NCBI RefSeq assembly: GCF_004331915.1
Contig: NZ_CP036528.1
Location: 820,567 to 884,566, forward strand
Length of the DNA stretch: 64,000 bases
Direction: 5' to 3'
DNA from: Ureibacillus thermophilus
GTDB lineage: Bacteria; Bacillota; Bacilli; Bacillales_A; Planococcaceae
This document shows positions 16,942 through 25,931 of this stretch, piece by piece. Made by a program: the position numbers and the translations under genes. The notes under the pieces are model-generated. The model saw nothing but the letters and a program-made list of their open reading frames with translations, did no database searches and was not told the origin of the DNA. Within the stretch, counting starts at the first letter, position 1. Every line of letters starts with the position of its first letter.

Positions 16942-17991
16942 GTGCCTAATGTGCAATCAATGGGAATCGTTTTAGGCGTGAGTTTAGTAGGGGTTTGGAT
17001 ATTTACTTTATTGCATTTGCCGGTGCCTTGGCTTTTGGGACCGTTATTTTTCGTACTCATCAGCCAATTTTTTATCAAAACGGACTTTTATTGGCCAGCT
17101 GCCTTGCGCAATATGGGATTAATTATTATTGGTATTTCCATTGGACAAAGCTTCCAATTTCATATGTTTAAAAATCTTGGTTGGCTCATTGGTGTCATGC
17201 TGTTAATGAACGGAATGATTTTGCTTTTTAGCTTTCTTTTATCTTTAATGCTTGTGAAAGTAGGGAACTTGCCTTTAAAAACTGCAATTATTTGTACGGT
17301 GCCTGGGGGTTTTTCTCAAGTTGTCGCATTTGCTGAAGAAGAAGAGATTGATTTGCCGATTGTTACCTATTTCCATGTAATCCGCGTGATTTCGATTGTT
17401 ATAGGGATTCCGCTGCTTTTGCATGTGCACGCGATGAACAGCCAGAAAGAATCAGCCATTTCTTTTTCCACATTGATGGCTTTAATCCTCTTATTTCTAG
17501 TTGCCATCGGGGCAGTGTGGGTAGGGAAGAAGATAAAAATCCCGGTTCCTTATTTTTTATTGCCGTTAATCCTCGTGATTGGATTGCAGTTTTTCTCCAT
17601 AAATACGCCGGAAGTCCCTAGCCCGTTTCTTCAAATGGCCCAATTAATGATGGGGGCGTATATTGGAAAATTATTAACACCCAAAATGCTTGTATTTGAG
17701 AAAAAGATAATATTATTAGGGATTATCACGACCATCCTCTTATTGTTATTTACTGTTGGACAAGGATGGATGTTGATGAAAATGATGAATTATTCTTTGG
17801 CTACTGGCATTTTAAGCACGGCGGCAGGGGGGCTTGATCAAATGAGTTTGCTTGCCAGTGCAATTGGAGCTGATGTGAGCGTTGTGACCGTATTTCAATT
17901 GTTTCGGATTTTATTTGTATTCATCTTTATATTGCCTTTATTGAAAGCCTTTTGTCATTATATCGATCAAAGGGATGCGGGAAGGGTTTAA
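16942..17991 (+). CDS. AbrB-duplication family membrane protein
   Basis: 349 residues, about ten membrane segments, with the repeated VPWLLGPLFFVLI / VPYFLLPLILVIG and CTVPGGFSQVVAFAEEE / LSTAAGGLDQMSLLASAIGADVS motifs of the AbrB (ammonia monooxygenase-like) membrane family. The family is often mislabelled as a transcriptional regulator because of the name; it is a membrane protein of unproven transport role. GTG start at 16942 preceded by AAAGGGGA. Stand-alone gene. Confidence 0.85.
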   Translation: MPNVQSMGIVLGVSLVGVWIFTLLHLPVPWLLGPLFFVLISQFFIKTDFYWPAALRNMGLIIIGISIGQSFQFHMFKNLGWLIGVMLLMNGMILLFSFLLSLMLVKVGNLPLKTAIICTVPGGFSQVVAFAEEEEIDLPIVTYFHVIRVISIVIGIPLLLHVHAMNSQKESAISFSTLMALILLFLVAIGAVWVGKKIKIPVPYFLLPLILVIGLQFFSINTPEVPSPFLQMAQLMMGAYIGKLLTPKMLVFEKKIILLGIITTILLLLFTVGQGWMLMKMMNYSLATGILSTAAGGLDQMSLLASAIGADVSVVTVFQLFRILFVFIFILPLLKAFCHYIDQRDAGRV

Positions 17992-18194
17992 TTTATTGAA
18001 AAAGTTGTTTCTAGTCTTTGGCATAAAGTAATATTTTCATAGATAGCTGAACATCAACGGTCTATACATATGTAAAAATAAAAAACAATATTAATGAACT
18101 GTCGATTGTTGAAATCTATGAAAAAATGGTATGATATATATTAGTTTATTCTAGATTACAACCTTTATTTCTGATGAGGAGATTATGACATAAA

Positions 18195-19082
18195 ATGAAG
18201 GACAACAAATTAGAATTATGGAAAAAGGCTGTGAAAACGGGAATTATCAAGTCTAATTTAATTCCGATGTTCGCTGCTTTAATGCTGGCCCTTTATACGT
18301 ATAATTTAAGTTTCATTAAACATATTCCGCATATAATTTTTGCACTCATTGGAACGGCATGTGTGATTGGGGCAGCTGGAATTTTCAACAACATTTATGA
18401 TCATGATATTGATGCGAAAATGCCACGCACTAAATTAAGGCCTTCTGTGACGGGGGAAATTCATCTTCGTACAATGCTTGTGGTGGGCATTATTTTGCTG
18501 ATTGTTGGAATTGCCTTTTTGGCGTTGACAACATGGACAGCTGCATTGCTCGGATTCCTTGGGGTGTTTTTCTACGTAGTTCCATATACAATGTGGACAA
18601 AGCGGAGAACGATTTGGAACACGGAAGTAGGAAGCATTTCTGGAGCGATGCCGCCGTTAATTGGATGGGCAACTGTAGCACCGGATATTTGGCATCCTGC
18701 TTGCTGGGCGCTCTTTATTATCATGATTATCTGGCAGATGCCACATTTTTATGCGCTGGCTATCCGCAAAAAAGATGATTATGCAATGGCCAAAATTCCG
18801 ATGCTGCCAGTGGTCAAAGGGATTAAAAGAACCTATATTCAAACAAATGTGTATTTAGTTTTGTTAATGTTAACAAGCTTTTTATTTGTCCCTTTAAGCT
18901 GGGGATTAACCCTTTCTTCATTGACTCTTGGAGGCATTTGGCTATGGATTAGTTTGGTGGGGTATCGCCAGATGGATGGAAACAAGTGGGCCAATAAAAT
19001 GTTTGGTTATTCGCTCATCTATATGACGGCTGTTTTTGCGACAGTCATCATTTATGCAGGGGTAGGAATGATATTGAAATAG
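18195..19082 (+). CDS. ctaB: Protoheme IX farnesyltransferase (heme O synthase)
   Basis: 295 residues, UbiA-type prenyltransferase with about nine membrane segments. The first Asp-rich motif is NNIYDHDIDAKMPRTKLRP (about residues 66-84); a second conserved loop is TMWTKRRTIWNTEVGSISG. It farnesylates heme B to heme O for cytochrome oxidase. It is not next to other cta genes here. Upstream GAGGAG is followed by a 3-codon ORF (ATG ACA TAA) whose stop lies just before this ATG, so start by re-initiation is possible. Confidence 0.93.
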   Translation: MKDNKLELWKKAVKTGIIKSNLIPMFAALMLALYTYNLSFIKHIPHIIFALIGTACVIGAAGIFNNIYDHDIDAKMPRTKLRPSVTGEIHLRTMLVVGIILLIVGIAFLALTTWTAALLGFLGVFFYVVPYTMWTKRRTIWNTEVGSISGAMPPLIGWATVAPDIWHPACWALFIIMIIWQMPHFYALAIRKKDDYAMAKIPMLPVVKGIKRTYIQTNVYLVLLMLTSFLFVPLSWGLTLSSLTLGGIWLWISLVGYRQMDGNKWANKMFGYSLIYMTAVFATVIIYAGVGMILK

Positions 19083-19089
19083 ACATGGT

Positions 19090-19280
19090 TAAGGGGCTGT
19101 CAAGAAAGTGTAAAACTTTCCGGACAGCCCTATTTCTAATAGGAGAATTCTTTAAAAATCTTTGCTCCTGCGGTGGTCATATTAAACGCGCCTCCTCGTC
19201 GCAATTTATCTGCGGCGAAGCACTAGCTAAAGCCGCAAAGGGGGCGTCTCAAAATGTTTTTTAGACGCTCTTTTTTGTTG
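19090..19280 (-). repeat. ~180-bp double-hairpin repeat, copy A (inverted)
   Basis: Starts with a GGCTGTC...GACAGCC hairpin, continues with TGCGGTGGTCA and CGCGCCTCCTCGTCGCAAT segments, and ends with a GGGGCGTCT...AGACGCTC hairpin followed by T. Reverse-complemented, the order and central sequence match the copies at 23345 and 28407. It lies between convergent genes ctaB and the TPR-GGDEF gene, so both hairpins can serve as terminators. Confidence 0.8.
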
Positions 19281-19540
19281 TTGCTAAAATATCTCTAAAT
19301 TGTGAACAGGAATTTGATAAAAATATGACATCTGAATGGAACAGATATACATCAAATATGCTAGGTGCTATAGTAAATTATGAGAAAAAATTTTGTTGTG
19401 TATATAATCGCTCCTTTAGTAATCCAAAATCGCTCATTTGAACCTACATATAATCTCCCCCTGAGAGCCTGACCAATTTAGGTCAGGTTTATATAATTTA
19501 ATAATTTTGCAGTGGGCATAAAACTCCACTTCACCGAAAA
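19281..19540. other. Gene-free stretch, AT-rich
   Basis: No convincing gene. A frame from about 19300 to 19440 is open (NMTSEWNRYTSNMLGAIV...), without a ribosome binding site, and may be a remnant. A CTGACC/GGTCAG hairpin at about 19467-19495 could be a terminator. Confidence 0.4.
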
Positions 19541-19545
19541 AGGGG

Positions 19546-19572
19546 CGTCTTCAAATCAGACGCCCCTTTTTT
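19546..19572. terminator. Bidirectional terminator of TPR-GGDEF gene
   Basis: GGGGCGTCT/AGACGCCCC stem followed by T on the plus strand and by U-rich sequence on the minus strand. The stem matches one hairpin of the ~180-bp repeat, so it is probably a solo part of that family. Confidence 0.8.
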
Positions 19573-21011
19573 TAACAGTTATCATTGGAGAGATAGACAA
19601 TTTGATTTTTTCCTTGTCTTTTTGCCATATACAGCGCTTGATCGGCAACTTTAAAAAGTTGAGCGAATTTTTTGGCATATGGAATGCTGGAGGTGCAGAC
19701 GACGCCAATGCTCACTGTCACTTTAATTTCCTGGGAGAAATAGTTTACATGAAATGAAGTAATTTCGTTATGCAATTTTTTTGCTTTTTCCATGATGTTT
19801 TTCGGTTGGCTTTCTTTAAAGAGGACGATAAATTCATCTCCTCCGTAACGTCCGACAATGGTGTTCTCCTGATCTTCATTTGCCACTTTTAAACAAGCTT
19901 GCGCGATACCTTTAATAACTTCATCGCCTAATAAATGGCCATAGGTATCATTGATGACTTTAAATGAATCAACATCAATAATCGCGCAGCAAATATGCTG
20001 CCCCGATTTTTTATTTTCCTTCAACCATTTGTTGCATGTAGTTTCCAAAAAATAGCGATTGTAAACGCCTGTTAAACTATCCACATTGGCACGCTTCTCA
20101 ATGGCTTTGATGCTTTGCTGTATATCAAAATCTTTCATTTTAGAAGCAAGTCGATTAGAATAAAGTTTTTCTGTAATTTTGATATAATTTTTCATTGCTT
20201 CGTAAGATTTTTTGTAATCTCCAAGGGACTCATAAACCGCTGCAATGGTTTTCAATATTGCCTTCAGCTTGATTTGGTTTTGATATGCAGCAAAAATTTG
20301 ATAAGATTCGTTTAAGAGTTGCAATGCTTCATTAAATTCGCCTTTTGCACAGTGAAACGTCGCTTTCACATACAAAAAATTTGCTTTTTCATGAGGTAAA
20401 TTATTAATATATAAATTAGGTTCAATTTTTTTCAACATTTGCTCCGCTTTCTCTAATTCTTTCATGCCGATATGGATGGAAACAAAGTTTAAATAAATAT
20501 GACATTGTAATAAAATTTCTCTTGGACAGTGGGTTTCACAAATAGCCAGCGCCTTATTTGCATAATTCAAAGCCTCTTCATAATTTCCCTCTAGTATTAA
20601 ATAACTGCAATAAGTGTTGTAGCTACCGCTGACCTCATAGTACATCTCCAATTCTTCTGCTATTTCAATACAACTTTCTATGGCTTTTTTTGCTTCGCTT
20701 AAATCCTGTTCATATTCATAAATTAAAGCACTTAGCCTGTATAAGTGGTATTTATCCCGATCATCCCCGTACTCATTGCATAATTTTTTATATTCAAGGA
20801 TATGTTGAAAAGCTGTCTCGATTTCACCTAAAAAATAGTAGCAACCTGCAAGATGCAAATGAGCATTCATCATACCCTTTACATCATCTGATTCATTGGC
20901 TGAATTTAATAATTCCTTTGCTGCTTTGATTGCTTCTTTATATTTGCCATCAGAAAAGAGGTTGTTGATGATCGATTCCAATCTTGTAAGATGGTAAAGT
21001 AGCGCGTTCAT
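19572..21011 (-). CDS. TPR-GGDEF diguanylate cyclase
   Basis: 479 residues. Residues ~1-300 form repeated helical pairs of TPR type (A.CYYFLGEIETAFQHILEY, NYANKALAICETH, KGEFNEALQLLNESY). The C-terminal GGDEF domain begins near 315 (VDSLTGVYNRYFLE) and keeps the catalytic RYGGDEF signature near 389, so it should make cyclic di-GMP. No RxxD inhibitory site is seen before GGDEF. No membrane segments; the TPR part likely senses a protein or peptide partner. GGGAGGTGA precedes the ATG. Confidence 0.9.
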   Translation of the reverse strand: MNALLYHLTRLESIINNLFSDGKYKEAIKAAKELLNSANESDDVKGMMNAHLHLAGCYYFLGEIETAFQHILEYKKLCNEYGDDRDKYHLYRLSALIYEYEQDLSEAKKAIESCIEIAEELEMYYEVSGSYNTYCSYLILEGNYEEALNYANKALAICETHCPREILLQCHIYLNFVSIHIGMKELEKAEQMLKKIEPNLYINNLPHEKANFLYVKATFHCAKGEFNEALQLLNESYQIFAAYQNQIKLKAILKTIAAVYESLGDYKKSYEAMKNYIKITEKLYSNRLASKMKDFDIQQSIKAIEKRANVDSLTGVYNRYFLETTCNKWLKENKKSGQHICCAIIDVDSFKVINDTYGHLLGDEVIKGIAQACLKVANEDQENTIVGRYGGDEFIVLFKESQPKNIMEKAKKLHNEITSFHVNYFSQEIKVTVSIGVVCTSSIPYAKKFAQLFKVADQALYMAKRQGKNQIVYLSNDNC

Positions 21012-21183
21012 TCAGGGTCACCTCCCTTTAAAAAAGGAAGAAATCCCTGGTAAAAGAAATGTTTTTTGGGCATTTCTTCCTTACTTACTATTATAAATGC
21101 TATAAAGGGACGAAAATATATATAATGTTTGACAAAATTCGAGGTGAATTGACTTAAAAAACGATAAAATATACTGACTATTA

Positions 21184-22563
21184 TTATAATTTCAATTTTG
21201 CCACTTCACATAGATAATCGCACAGTACCCTCAAGCCTTTATCAAAATTTTCAAGATGGAAGTGTTCATTTGGCGCATGGAAGTTTTCTGTTGATAAGCC
21301 AAAGCCCATGAGCACAACGGGAACATTTAGAATTTGGTCGAAGGTTGCCACAATTGGAATGGACCCTCCACCGCGAGTGAACGCTGTAGGCACTTGATAT
21401 ACTTTTTCATAGGAACGGCTTGCTGTTTGAATTAATGGATGGTCGAAAGGTGTAAGATAAGGAGCGCCGTTGTCGAATTCTGTCACTGAAACTGTTACAC
21501 CTTTTGGAGTGTGCTTTTCAACGTGTTTCCGAAGTAGGGCGATAATTTTGTCTGGGTCTTGGTCTGGAACAAGCCGGCAAGTAATTTTAGCTCCTGCTTC
21601 ATTTGGCAAAACGGTTTTAATTCCTTCTCCAGAAAAACCGCCGAAAATGCCATTGATTTCAAGTGTTGGGCGAGCCCAAGTTCTTTCAAGGAAGGAGTAG
21701 CCTTCTTCGCCGAATAACTCATTCACGCCCAATTCCTTTTTCAAGGATTCTTCATCAAATTGGAGTTCTGCAAAAGCTTTTCGTTCTTCTTCAGAAAGTG
21801 GGCGAACGTCATCATAAAAACCTTCCACAAGAATTTTTCCATTTATATCCCGGAATGACGCAAGGATTTCAACTAATGCATGTACGGCATTTTGCACCCC
21901 GCCGCCATATAATCCAGAGTGAAGATCGCTGTTTGCGCCGCGCACATCAATTTGCACCCCGGCAAGTCCTCGCAGTCCGTAGCAAATGGCAGGTTTTCCA
22001 GGGGCGTACATACTTGTATCAGAGATTAATACAAAATCCGCTGCAAGTTTTTCTTTATTCCTTTCAATATATGCAGGAAGGTGAGCGCTGCCAATCTCTT
22101 CTTCGCCTTCATAAAGGAATTTCACGTTGACAGGCAATGTACCGAGGATGGCAAAAAGGGCTTCAATGGCTTTTAATTGCATAAACACTTGCCCCTTGTC
22201 ATCAGACGATCCGCGAGCATATAGTTTGTTTTGGCGTATTTCCGGTTTGAAAGGTTCTGACTCCCATAAGTTTAATGGGTCTACTGGCTGTACATCGTAA
22301 TGTCCGTAAATTAGTACGGTTGGTTTTCCTTCCGCATGAAGCCATTCTCCATAAACGACCGGATGACCCTCTGTTTCATCAATTGATACGTTTTCAATGT
22401 TCAATTGTTCCAGTTGCTGTTTTAACCATTGCGCGGCTCGTTCTACATCTTGTTTGTGCTCAGAGAGGGAACTGATGCTTGGGATGGATAAAAACTCAAA
22501 TAGTTCTTGTATATGTTTTTCTCGATTTTCCTTAAAATACTCATGAAAACGCTGCAACTCCAT
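21184..22563 (-). CDS. M20 family dipeptidase
   Basis: 459 residues, a metallopeptidase of the M20 dipeptidase family (PepV/CPG2-like). Metal ligands and neighbours are visible: YGHYDVQP, RGSSDDKGQ, EGEEEIGS, ISDTSMYAPGKP, and the C-terminal STENFHAPNEHF. The lid domain (about 195-320) contains ANSDLHSGLYGG. It hydrolyses dipeptides or N-acyl amino acids; specificity unknown. GGAGG fits ATG 22563; the in-frame 22584 start overlaps the site. Stand-alone. Confidence 0.9.
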   Translation of the reverse strand: MELQRFHEYFKENREKHIQELFEFLSIPSISSLSEHKQDVERAAQWLKQQLEQLNIENVSIDETEGHPVVYGEWLHAEGKPTVLIYGHYDVQPVDPLNLWESEPFKPEIRQNKLYARGSSDDKGQVFMQLKAIEALFAILGTLPVNVKFLYEGEEEIGSAHLPAYIERNKEKLAADFVLISDTSMYAPGKPAICYGLRGLAGVQIDVRGANSDLHSGLYGGGVQNAVHALVEILASFRDINGKILVEGFYDDVRPLSEEERKAFAELQFDEESLKKELGVNELFGEEGYSFLERTWARPTLEINGIFGGFSGEGIKTVLPNEAGAKITCRLVPDQDPDKIIALLRKHVEKHTPKGVTVSVTEFDNGAPYLTPFDHPLIQTASRSYEKVYQVPTAFTRGGGSIPIVATFDQILNVPVVLMGFGLSTENFHAPNEHFHLENFDKGLRVLCDYLCEVAKLKL

Positions 22564-22786
22564 AAAAATCCTCCGCTTCTCCAATTTACTAAAATTTAGT
22601 ATAACACATAAATAAAATTTACAACCAAATGTCAGAAATTTTTGATAAACGTAATAAAAGATATGACAATAATCGAAATCTTACAGGAATGTAATGTAAT
22701 TGAAAGCTAATCATATAGAGTGTAATACAAATTTTTGGGAAAATGTATATAGAAAGTAAAAGTTTCTTATACGGAGGAAATTAACG

Positions 22787-23329
22787 ATGAATAGAATTTC
22801 TGATGTTTATGAGGAGTTTAATCGTTATATATATCATTTATGTTTAAAATTAACCCGCAATCCAATGGAAGCAGAAGATTTAATGCAGGAAGTTTGGGTT
22901 AAAGTTGTTCGCAATGAAAAACAAGTGGAACAAGTTGATCATATAAAAGCATGGCTTACAACGATTACAATGAACACATTCCGCGACCGCTACCGGAAAA
23001 ATGTGCGCAGAAGCAAATATGTAATGAGTCAACCTGAAACATTAGACGTTCCAATACTAGATTTGGTTCCAAATAATGAAGTTTCAACAGAAGAGCAGAT
23101 TGAAAAAGTTGTTGTAACCAAAATTGTGCAGGAAAAAATGAAGCAACTCGATAGCATTTATCAAAAAACTCTTTGGTATTTTTATGTGGAGCAATATTCC
23201 TTAGCGGAAATTTCAACATTAATGAAGGTATCTATTGGTACGGTAAAATCCCGTTTGTTCCGCGCAAAACAAAGATTGAAAGAGATACTGCTTTCTGACC
23301 GAAACTTATTGGATGTGGTTCCGGTATAA
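22787..23329 (+). CDS. ECF-type RNA polymerase sigma factor
   Basis: 180 residues. Sigma region 2 covers about 1-75 (EFNRYIYHLCLKLTRNPMEAEDLMQEVWVKV, IKAWLTTITMNTFRDRYRK); region 4 covers about 120-170 (YSLAEISTLMKVSIGTVKSRLFRAKQRLKE). It directs core polymerase to a specific promoter class. An anti-sigma gene usually follows; here only a repeat and convergent genes follow, so its control is unclear. ATG preceded by CGGAGGAAA. Confidence 0.9.
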   Translation: MNRISDVYEEFNRYIYHLCLKLTRNPMEAEDLMQEVWVKVVRNEKQVEQVDHIKAWLTTITMNTFRDRYRKNVRRSKYVMSQPETLDVPILDLVPNNEVSTEEQIEKVVVTKIVQEKMKQLDSIYQKTLWYFYVEQYSLAEISTLMKVSIGTVKSRLFRAKQRLKEILLSDRNLLDVVPV

Positions 23330-23344
23330 GGAGATTTTTTAACA

Positions 23345-23526
23345 AGGGGGCGTCTGAAAAGTTGAGACGCCCCCTTTGCGGCTGTCACTAGAGTTTTTGC
23401 CGCAGATAAATGGCGACGAAAAGGCGCGTTTTGTAACCACCGCAGGAGCGAAGTTTTTAAGAGAATATTACTATAAGAAGTAAGGCTGTTTCCGAAAGTG
23501 TTCGACTTTCTGGACAGCCTCTTTCT
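23345..23526 (+). repeat. ~180-bp double-hairpin repeat, copy C
   Basis: Hairpin 1: GGGGGCGTCT/AGACGCCCCC at about 23346-23376. Centre: GCGACGAAAAGGCGCG, ACCACCGCAGGAG. Hairpin 2: AGGCTGT/GGACAGCCT at about 23485-23521. Lies between convergent ECF sigma and MarR genes. About 90% like the copy at 28407-28586 by eye. Confidence 0.85.
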
Positions 23527-23600
23527 ATTTTATAAATGAAAATGCAAGCTGCTTTTTTGGCAACTTGCATTTACCTAAATGGGTGATGTATAGACATTTT

Positions 23601-24050
23601 TTAACTCCTTCCATATTTTCGAGGAGATTGTTGCAAGCATTTTTCGAAAATGTGATGCAATGTTTGAATTTCCTCATTTGTTAGCATGCCAAACATCGAA
23701 TGGACTAATGCTATCACTTGGGTTTTTGATTCTTCTAATACTTTTCTTCCTTCTGGCGTTATGGCAATTTGGGAAACCCGGCGATCCTTTGAACTTTGGG
23801 ATTTTTGGATATATCCGCCTTTTAATAGTTTGGTTGTTAAAACCGTAACGCCGCCAGTTGTAATTTTTAATCGCTCCGCAATGACAGATGGACGTTTTGG
23901 CCCTTCTTTTGCAAGCAAGTCCAAAAGGAGTATATGGTTTTTTGAAAATCCTAAGTCATTGATTTGATTCCACTCATTTGACCATTTGCGCTCGAGAGAA
24001 GAAACCACTTCAAAGAGAGCGGAAATTGTGTCATATCTTTGGTTATTCAT
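23601..24050 (-). CDS. MarR family transcriptional regulator
   Basis: About 149 residues, winged-helix MarR fold. The recognition part reads KRPSVIAERLKITTGGVTVLTTKLLKGGYIQKSQSSKDRRVSQIAITPEGRKVL (residues ~50-105), with the DxRxxxIxxTxxG wing typical of the family. No cysteine suggests redox sensing in the usual place. ATG 24050 is preceded by GTGGAG with 9-10 nt spacing; a TTG at 24071 is in frame. It lies 45 bp from the Spx-like gene on the same strand and may be its co-transcribed partner. Confidence 0.85.
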   Translation of the reverse strand: MNNQRYDTISALFEVVSSLERKWSNEWNQINDLGFSKNHILLLDLLAKEGPKRPSVIAERLKITTGGVTVLTTKLLKGGYIQKSQSSKDRRVSQIAITPEGRKVLEESKTQVIALVHSMFGMLTNEEIQTLHHIFEKCLQQSPRKYGRS

Positions 24051-24094
24051 TATTTTCAGCTCCACTTTCAATTTTACATATGGTCAAAGGGGGA

Positions 24095-24505
24095 TTAGCT
24101 TACCACTTCATCCGCATGTTTCATTAATTCATTTAATTCATAAGCGCGCACTTTTCGTGGGATAAATCGACGGATGTCCATTTCGTTGTAACCGACTTGG
24201 ATGCGTTTTTCATCAACGATAATTGGGCTGCGAAGCATACGAGGATGTTCTCGAATCAATTCATAAAGCTCTTGAATGGAAAGTTGATCGATGTCGACGT
24301 TTAAATTTTTGAAGTCGTTTGAGTTGGTTGCAATGATTTCATCTGTACCATCTTCTGTCAAACGCAAGATGTTTTTGAATTCAGAGAGCGTCAGTGGTTG
24401 GGAGGTAATGCGTTTTTCAACAAATGGGATATTGTGTTCTTTGAGCCATTTAATCGCTTTACGAGAAGATGAACAACTGGATTGTGTATAGATGGTAACT
24501 GTCAT
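24095..24505 (-). CDS. spx: Spx/ArsC family regulator with CSSS in place of CXXC
   Basis: 136 residues with the whole Spx framework: MTVTIYTQSSC at the N-terminus, LTEDGTDEIIATNS, the RSPIIVDEKRIQVGYNE segment and RRFIPRKVR, which in Spx contacts the RNA polymerase alpha-CTD. The N-terminal redox centre is CSSS: the second cysteine of CXXC is serine, so the disulfide switch of B. subtilis Spx cannot form. A paralogue with redox-independent activity is inferred. Start: TTGGAGG fits ATG 24505 rather than 24520. A perfect palindrome lies upstream (24557-24580). Confidence 0.88.
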   Translation of the reverse strand: MTVTIYTQSSCSSSRKAIKWLKEHNIPFVEKRITSQPLTLSEFKNILRLTEDGTDEIIATNSNDFKNLNVDIDQLSIQELYELIREHPRMLRSPIIVDEKRIQVGYNEMDIRRFIPRKVRAYELNELMKHADEVVS

Positions 24506-24556
24506 ATTTACCGCCTCCAATATTTTTTTTCATTATAGTGGGATAAATTCAGCATT

Positions 24557-24580
24557 AAATATCTTACTAGTAAGATATTT
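24557..24580. promoter_or_regulatory. Perfect 24-bp palindrome upstream of spx-like gene
   Basis: Two 12-bp half-sites, AAATATCTTACT and its exact reverse complement, with no mismatch. Located about 50 bp before the start of the Spx-like gene, where an operator would be expected. The neighbouring MarR-family protein is a candidate ligand. Confidence 0.65.
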
Positions 24581-24656
24581 GGAAGTCAATTTTGATGAAA
24601 GTGGATGTAAAAATAATGTATAACCTTTAATCTATTAATTAATACGTTTTGCTTGG

Positions 24657-24679
24657 GCGAAGGTTTCGCTTTTTTTAAG
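24657..24679 (+). terminator. Hairpin with T tract, no obvious gene
   Basis: GCGAA/TTCGC stem followed by seven T. No plus-strand gene precedes it within 1 kb. Confidence 0.4.
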
Positions 24680-24724
24680 AAAATTTGATAGAATTTTTCA
24701 GTTTATTGTAGCGCTGAAAGAAAA

Positions 24725-24762
24725 AACTACTCGCAAGCGTTACATCTTTGCGAGTAGTTTGT
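24725..24762 (-). terminator. Terminator of SE1832-like gene
   Basis: CTACTCGCAA/TTGCGAGTAG stem, U-rich on the minus-strand side; overlaps the end of the gene. Confidence 0.7.
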
Positions 24763-24925
24763 TGAGTTCTGCCAATTTCTTTTCCATGCGGGCTAGTCTC
24801 TGTTCTGCTTCCATAACAGAGTTGATATGGCCTGTATTTTCAAGTTTTTCTATATCGCCTTGCAAGTTGATGTAATCCATTTTGATTTCGGCAATTTGCT
24901 GCTCGATTTCTCGTTTTGTTAGCAT
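24740..24925 (-). CDS. SE1832-like small coiled-coil protein
   Basis: 61 residues, almost entirely a charged coiled coil (REIEQQIAEIKMDY..., ARMEKKLAELNKLLAKM). It resembles the small SE1832 family of Bacillales, for which no function is known to me. GGGAGTTATC precedes the ATG. Single gene with its own terminator. Confidence 0.7.
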   Translation of the reverse strand: MLTKREIEQQIAEIKMDYINLQGDIEKLENTGHINSVMEAEQRLARMEKKLAELNKLLAKM

Positions 24926-25037
24926 AGATAACTCCCATCTTTCAATTTCATTGAATCAACGACAATATTATAACACAAAGAAGGGGAGTTTCATGGATAA
25001 AAAAATCAATGGCCGCTTTCGACCATTGATATAAATG

Positions 25038-25928
25038 TTATTGCACTTCCACTTTTTCCGGATTAGCAGAAAGAAGTAAATGGAAAGTGCCTTTTTGAGT
25101 TTTTACTGTGATTGTTACAAACTCTCCAGAAACTTTCACATTTTCTTTGAATTTTTGAGGGTTCATGGAAAGCTCTGTTCCCCAATTGGACATATTGACT
25201 AAATAGATGCCGTTATGCAAATTCAAAAATTCGCAAAAAGCATCCTTTGCCAATTCATCAACCTCAGTTAAATTTTCTTCTGCATGTTTTGAAGCTATGT
25301 ATAATAATGCATCGTCGTCTGCTGCTATCGCTGTCAATAGGGAAGGGCCGCCCACGATTTCTTGGCTTACTAACCATTTGGCTTGCTGTAGATTTTCAGA
25401 TATTTCAAGGAATGTTTGGCGATCAATAAAACGAATCATATTTTTTGCAAATAGAGAAATATAGCTTCCAAACTTTTCGCGAATATCTTCATGGCCTTTT
25501 GTTAAAATGTTTTCCACTAATGTTTCAATATTACCTCTTTGAATTTCTTCAAAATCTTCAGTGGAGAGGCTGTATTCTTTTTTGTAATCATTTAAGGCGG
25601 AACTGAACTCTTCCATGGACATATAGCCACGGTCAATCAACGCTTGTGCTAAATATAAATGCCCTCGTTTTTGATGGGAAATCAATTCTTCTACTTGTTC
25701 TTCCGTCAAGTATCCAAGTTCAACGGCAATTTCACCAAACCGCTTATCCATTTGTTTTTGTTTTTCATGGACTTCTTCCACTTGACTTGGAGTCATCAAT
25801 CCTTTATCTACTGCAATAACTCCAAATTTTACATGCACTTTTTCTTGATACTCTAGCACATCTTGAAGCTGCTCATTTGTAATCAACCCACGGTTTAATA
25901 AATAATGACCGAAATATTGGCTAAACAT
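25038..25928 (-). CDS. CheX-like protein with N-terminal MshEN-like repeats
   Basis: 296 residues. The N-terminal ~125 residues hold three ~37-residue repeats of the pattern (K/R)FG.IAV..G.MT..QVEE....Q, like the MshEN/GspE-N fold, which binds cyclic di-GMP in some proteins. The C-terminal ~155 residues (IREKFGSYISLFAKNMIRFI ... FCEFLNLHNGIYLVNMSN) resemble CheX-type CheY-phosphate phosphatases, although the key ExxN motif is not clearly identified. It overlaps no gene; a CheY-like gene lies 3 bp upstream in the same operon. A role in tuning that response regulator is inferred. Confidence 0.65.
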   Translation of the reverse strand: MFSQYFGHYLLNRGLITNEQLQDVLEYQEKVHVKFGVIAVDKGLMTPSQVEEVHEKQKQMDKRFGEIAVELGYLTEEQVEELISHQKRGHLYLAQALIDRGYMSMEEFSSALNDYKKEYSLSTEDFEEIQRGNIETLVENILTKGHEDIREKFGSYISLFAKNMIRFIDRQTFLEISENLQQAKWLVSQEIVGGPSLLTAIAADDDALLYIASKHAEENLTEVDELAKDAFCEFLNLHNGIYLVNMSNWGTELSMNPQKFKENVKVSGEFVTITVKTQKGTFHLLLSANPEKVEVQ

Positions 25929-25931
25929 GAT

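Noticed and set aside
16942-17991. AbrB-type transcriptional regulator
   Set aside because: The family name is misleading; the protein has about ten membrane helices and no DNA-binding domain.
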